From Runella sp. SP2 (GTDB lineage Bacteria; Bacteroidota; Bacteroidia; Cytophagales; Spirosomataceae): DNA of 64,000 bases. The DNA lies in assembly GCF_003711225.1 (NCBI RefSeq), contig NZ_CP031030.1, positions 5,146,001-5,210,000 of the forward strand, written 5' to 3'. Each line of letters opens with the position of its first letter. Position 1 is the stretch's first letter. The notes beneath the pieces are model-generated. The model did no database searches. It saw only the letters and a list, made by a program, of their open reading frames with translations, and had not been told where the DNA came from. Made by a program: the position numbers and the translations under genes. This document shows, in pieces, positions 63,134 to 64,000 of this stretch.

Positions 63134-63988
63134 TCACTTCACTAATCGTTTGCGCAACAAAAGATACAGTCCTAACGTCAGTAACCATTGCCCAATCATC
63201 AGGGGAAAATTGAGCTCGTTCATCATCCAAATAGTCGCTGTAGGAATAGAACTACTCGGATAACCCACCACCAAAAATGCGTACAGGTTATTGGCCGCAT
63301 GAACCCCCAAAGGCAGCTCCAGGCTTCGGTCATACACCGTAAGAAGGCCAAAAAATACCCCTACGCCAATGTAGTAAATCATGGCAATGCCCAATGAACC
63401 TGCCGCCTCTACCTCATCGTTGAAACTGTGCGCCAATCCAAACAAGATAGCGGGAATGGTTACTCCTACCCAAAAATTCCAAGAACCAATGCCCTGCATC
63501 AAATACCCCCGAAAAAACAATTCCTCAAAAGAGGTTTGAAAAGGAATAAAAAGCAGCCCCACAATCAACGATGGCAAAAACTCCGACCAGTTGAGGCTCA
63601 AACGGTATTTATCAGGAAAAAGCAAGTAAGTAACTAGCTCCACGGCTACGGAACAGCCAAGCCACAGCCCACCCGACGCCACTACACGTTTCCAGTTGAC
63701 TTGCCCCGAAGGAACAATCATCGTAAACGGTGAACGCTTGTGAATGTACTGAACACAAAACCAAAGTGTGCCCAAGGCTACGACGAAGGATAAAAAAACC
63801 AACGCCATTACCAAGTAAATTGGCAAAGATAGCTCGTTTGAGCGCAGTTCTACCATCGCCCAAGCGCCTGGGATAGACCCAACGACGTTGGCAATAACTA
63901 CCAGCAAAAAAACCGCTACGTAAAGGCCAAGGCGGTTGTCGCCTTGCTTAGAAGCGTCAATAAAAGAGTTGGGTTGAAGTGGAAGCAT
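63134..63988 (-). CDS. CPBP-family intramembrane metalloprotease
   Basis: 284 residues, about eight membrane helices. The CPBP (Abi/CAAX-like) motifs are clear: FEELFFRGYLM (Glu-Glu and Arg), FGLAHSFND (His) and LGVHAANNLYA (His/Asn). It probably sits in the inner membrane and cleaves peptide bonds within the bilayer, or acts as a bacteriocin-immunity-type protein. It starts 12 bases from the right edge, so its promoter is not visible. Confidence 0.88.
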   Translation of the reverse strand: MLPLQPNSFIDASKQGDNRLGLYVAVFLLVVIANVVGSIPGAWAMVELRSNELSLPIYLVMALVFLSFVVALGTLWFCVQYIHKRSPFTMIVPSGQVNWKRVVASGGLWLGCSVAVELVTYLLFPDKYRLSLNWSEFLPSLIVGLLFIPFQTSFEELFFRGYLMQGIGSWNFWVGVTIPAILFGLAHSFNDEVEAAGSLGIAMIYYIGVGVFFGLLTVYDRSLELPLGVHAANNLYAFLVVGYPSSSIPTATIWMMNELNFPLMIGQWLLTLGLYLLLRKRLVK

Positions 63989-64000
63989 AGGAGTATTTAT

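Overview
The window looks like a chromosomal segment of a Bacteroidota bacterium of the order Cytophagales, most likely Spirosomataceae (Runella/Spirosoma-like). The evidence is SusC/SusD pairs, type IX secretion (Por) C-terminal sorting domains, TAnnTTTG-type -7 promoter boxes, a long-form IspH and a DUF6934-like protein. Genus is inference. I saw no rRNA, tRNA, CRISPR array or intact transposase.

Layout. 0-9.4 kb is mostly housekeeping, on the minus strand: a phosphoesterase fragment at the left edge, ispH, a lipoprotein-type phosphoesterase, a GNAT acetyltransferase, aroE, a 1276-residue type IX secreted esterase with Ig-like repeats, obg and adk. 9.7-11.7 kb holds a degenerate SGNH-hydrolase lipoprotein and a small lipoprotein. 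11.8-17.1 kb has a SusC/SusD pair behind a cyclophilin. 17.2-33.2 kb is a polysaccharide utilization locus (PUL): SusC, SusD, two toroid-type carbohydrate enzymes, a sodium/solute symporter, a GH2 enzyme and an FAD oxidoreductase. It is broken by a small plus-strand gene pair and governed by a divergent LacI regulator behind a double palindromic operator. 34.6-42.7 kb is a second compact glycosidase operon (three paralogous beta-propeller proteins and a DUF5703-type protein) with its own LacI regulator, which carries a zinc ribbon. 42.8-50.9 kb is an L-fucose module: two GH29 alpha-L-fucosidases, a FucP-like permease, a mutarotase, a dehydrogenase, L-fuconate dehydratase and an AraC regulator. 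51.0-53.8 kb is threonine catabolism (kbl-tdh) with a divergent Lrp/AsnC regulator. 53.8-58.0 kb is a tandem array of six small lipoprotein cassettes. 58.1-61.7 kb has a type IX cargo protein divergent from a two-component system. 61.7-64 kb has a secreted MBL-fold hydrolase and a CPBP membrane protease.

How the genes work together. Fucosidases release L-fucose, FucP imports it, the mutarotase interconverts its anomers, the SDR oxidises it and fuconate dehydratase dehydrates it. The lactonase and the last cleavage step are not in the window. The two LacI regulators are paralogues with closely similar GGGAAnnTTCCC operators, so the two glycan operons may cross-talk.

The most unusual region is the array at 53.8-58.0 kb. 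Six genes share a nearly identical upstream block and lipoprotein signal peptide, but their mature parts diverge right after the lipobox cysteine. Each is followed by a short or broken second secretory ORF. A distant seventh member at 11.2 kb shares the first codons, and the gene just before it shares the promoter module. I also see several families of small palindromic repeats, one of which forms part of two different genes in two different reading frames.
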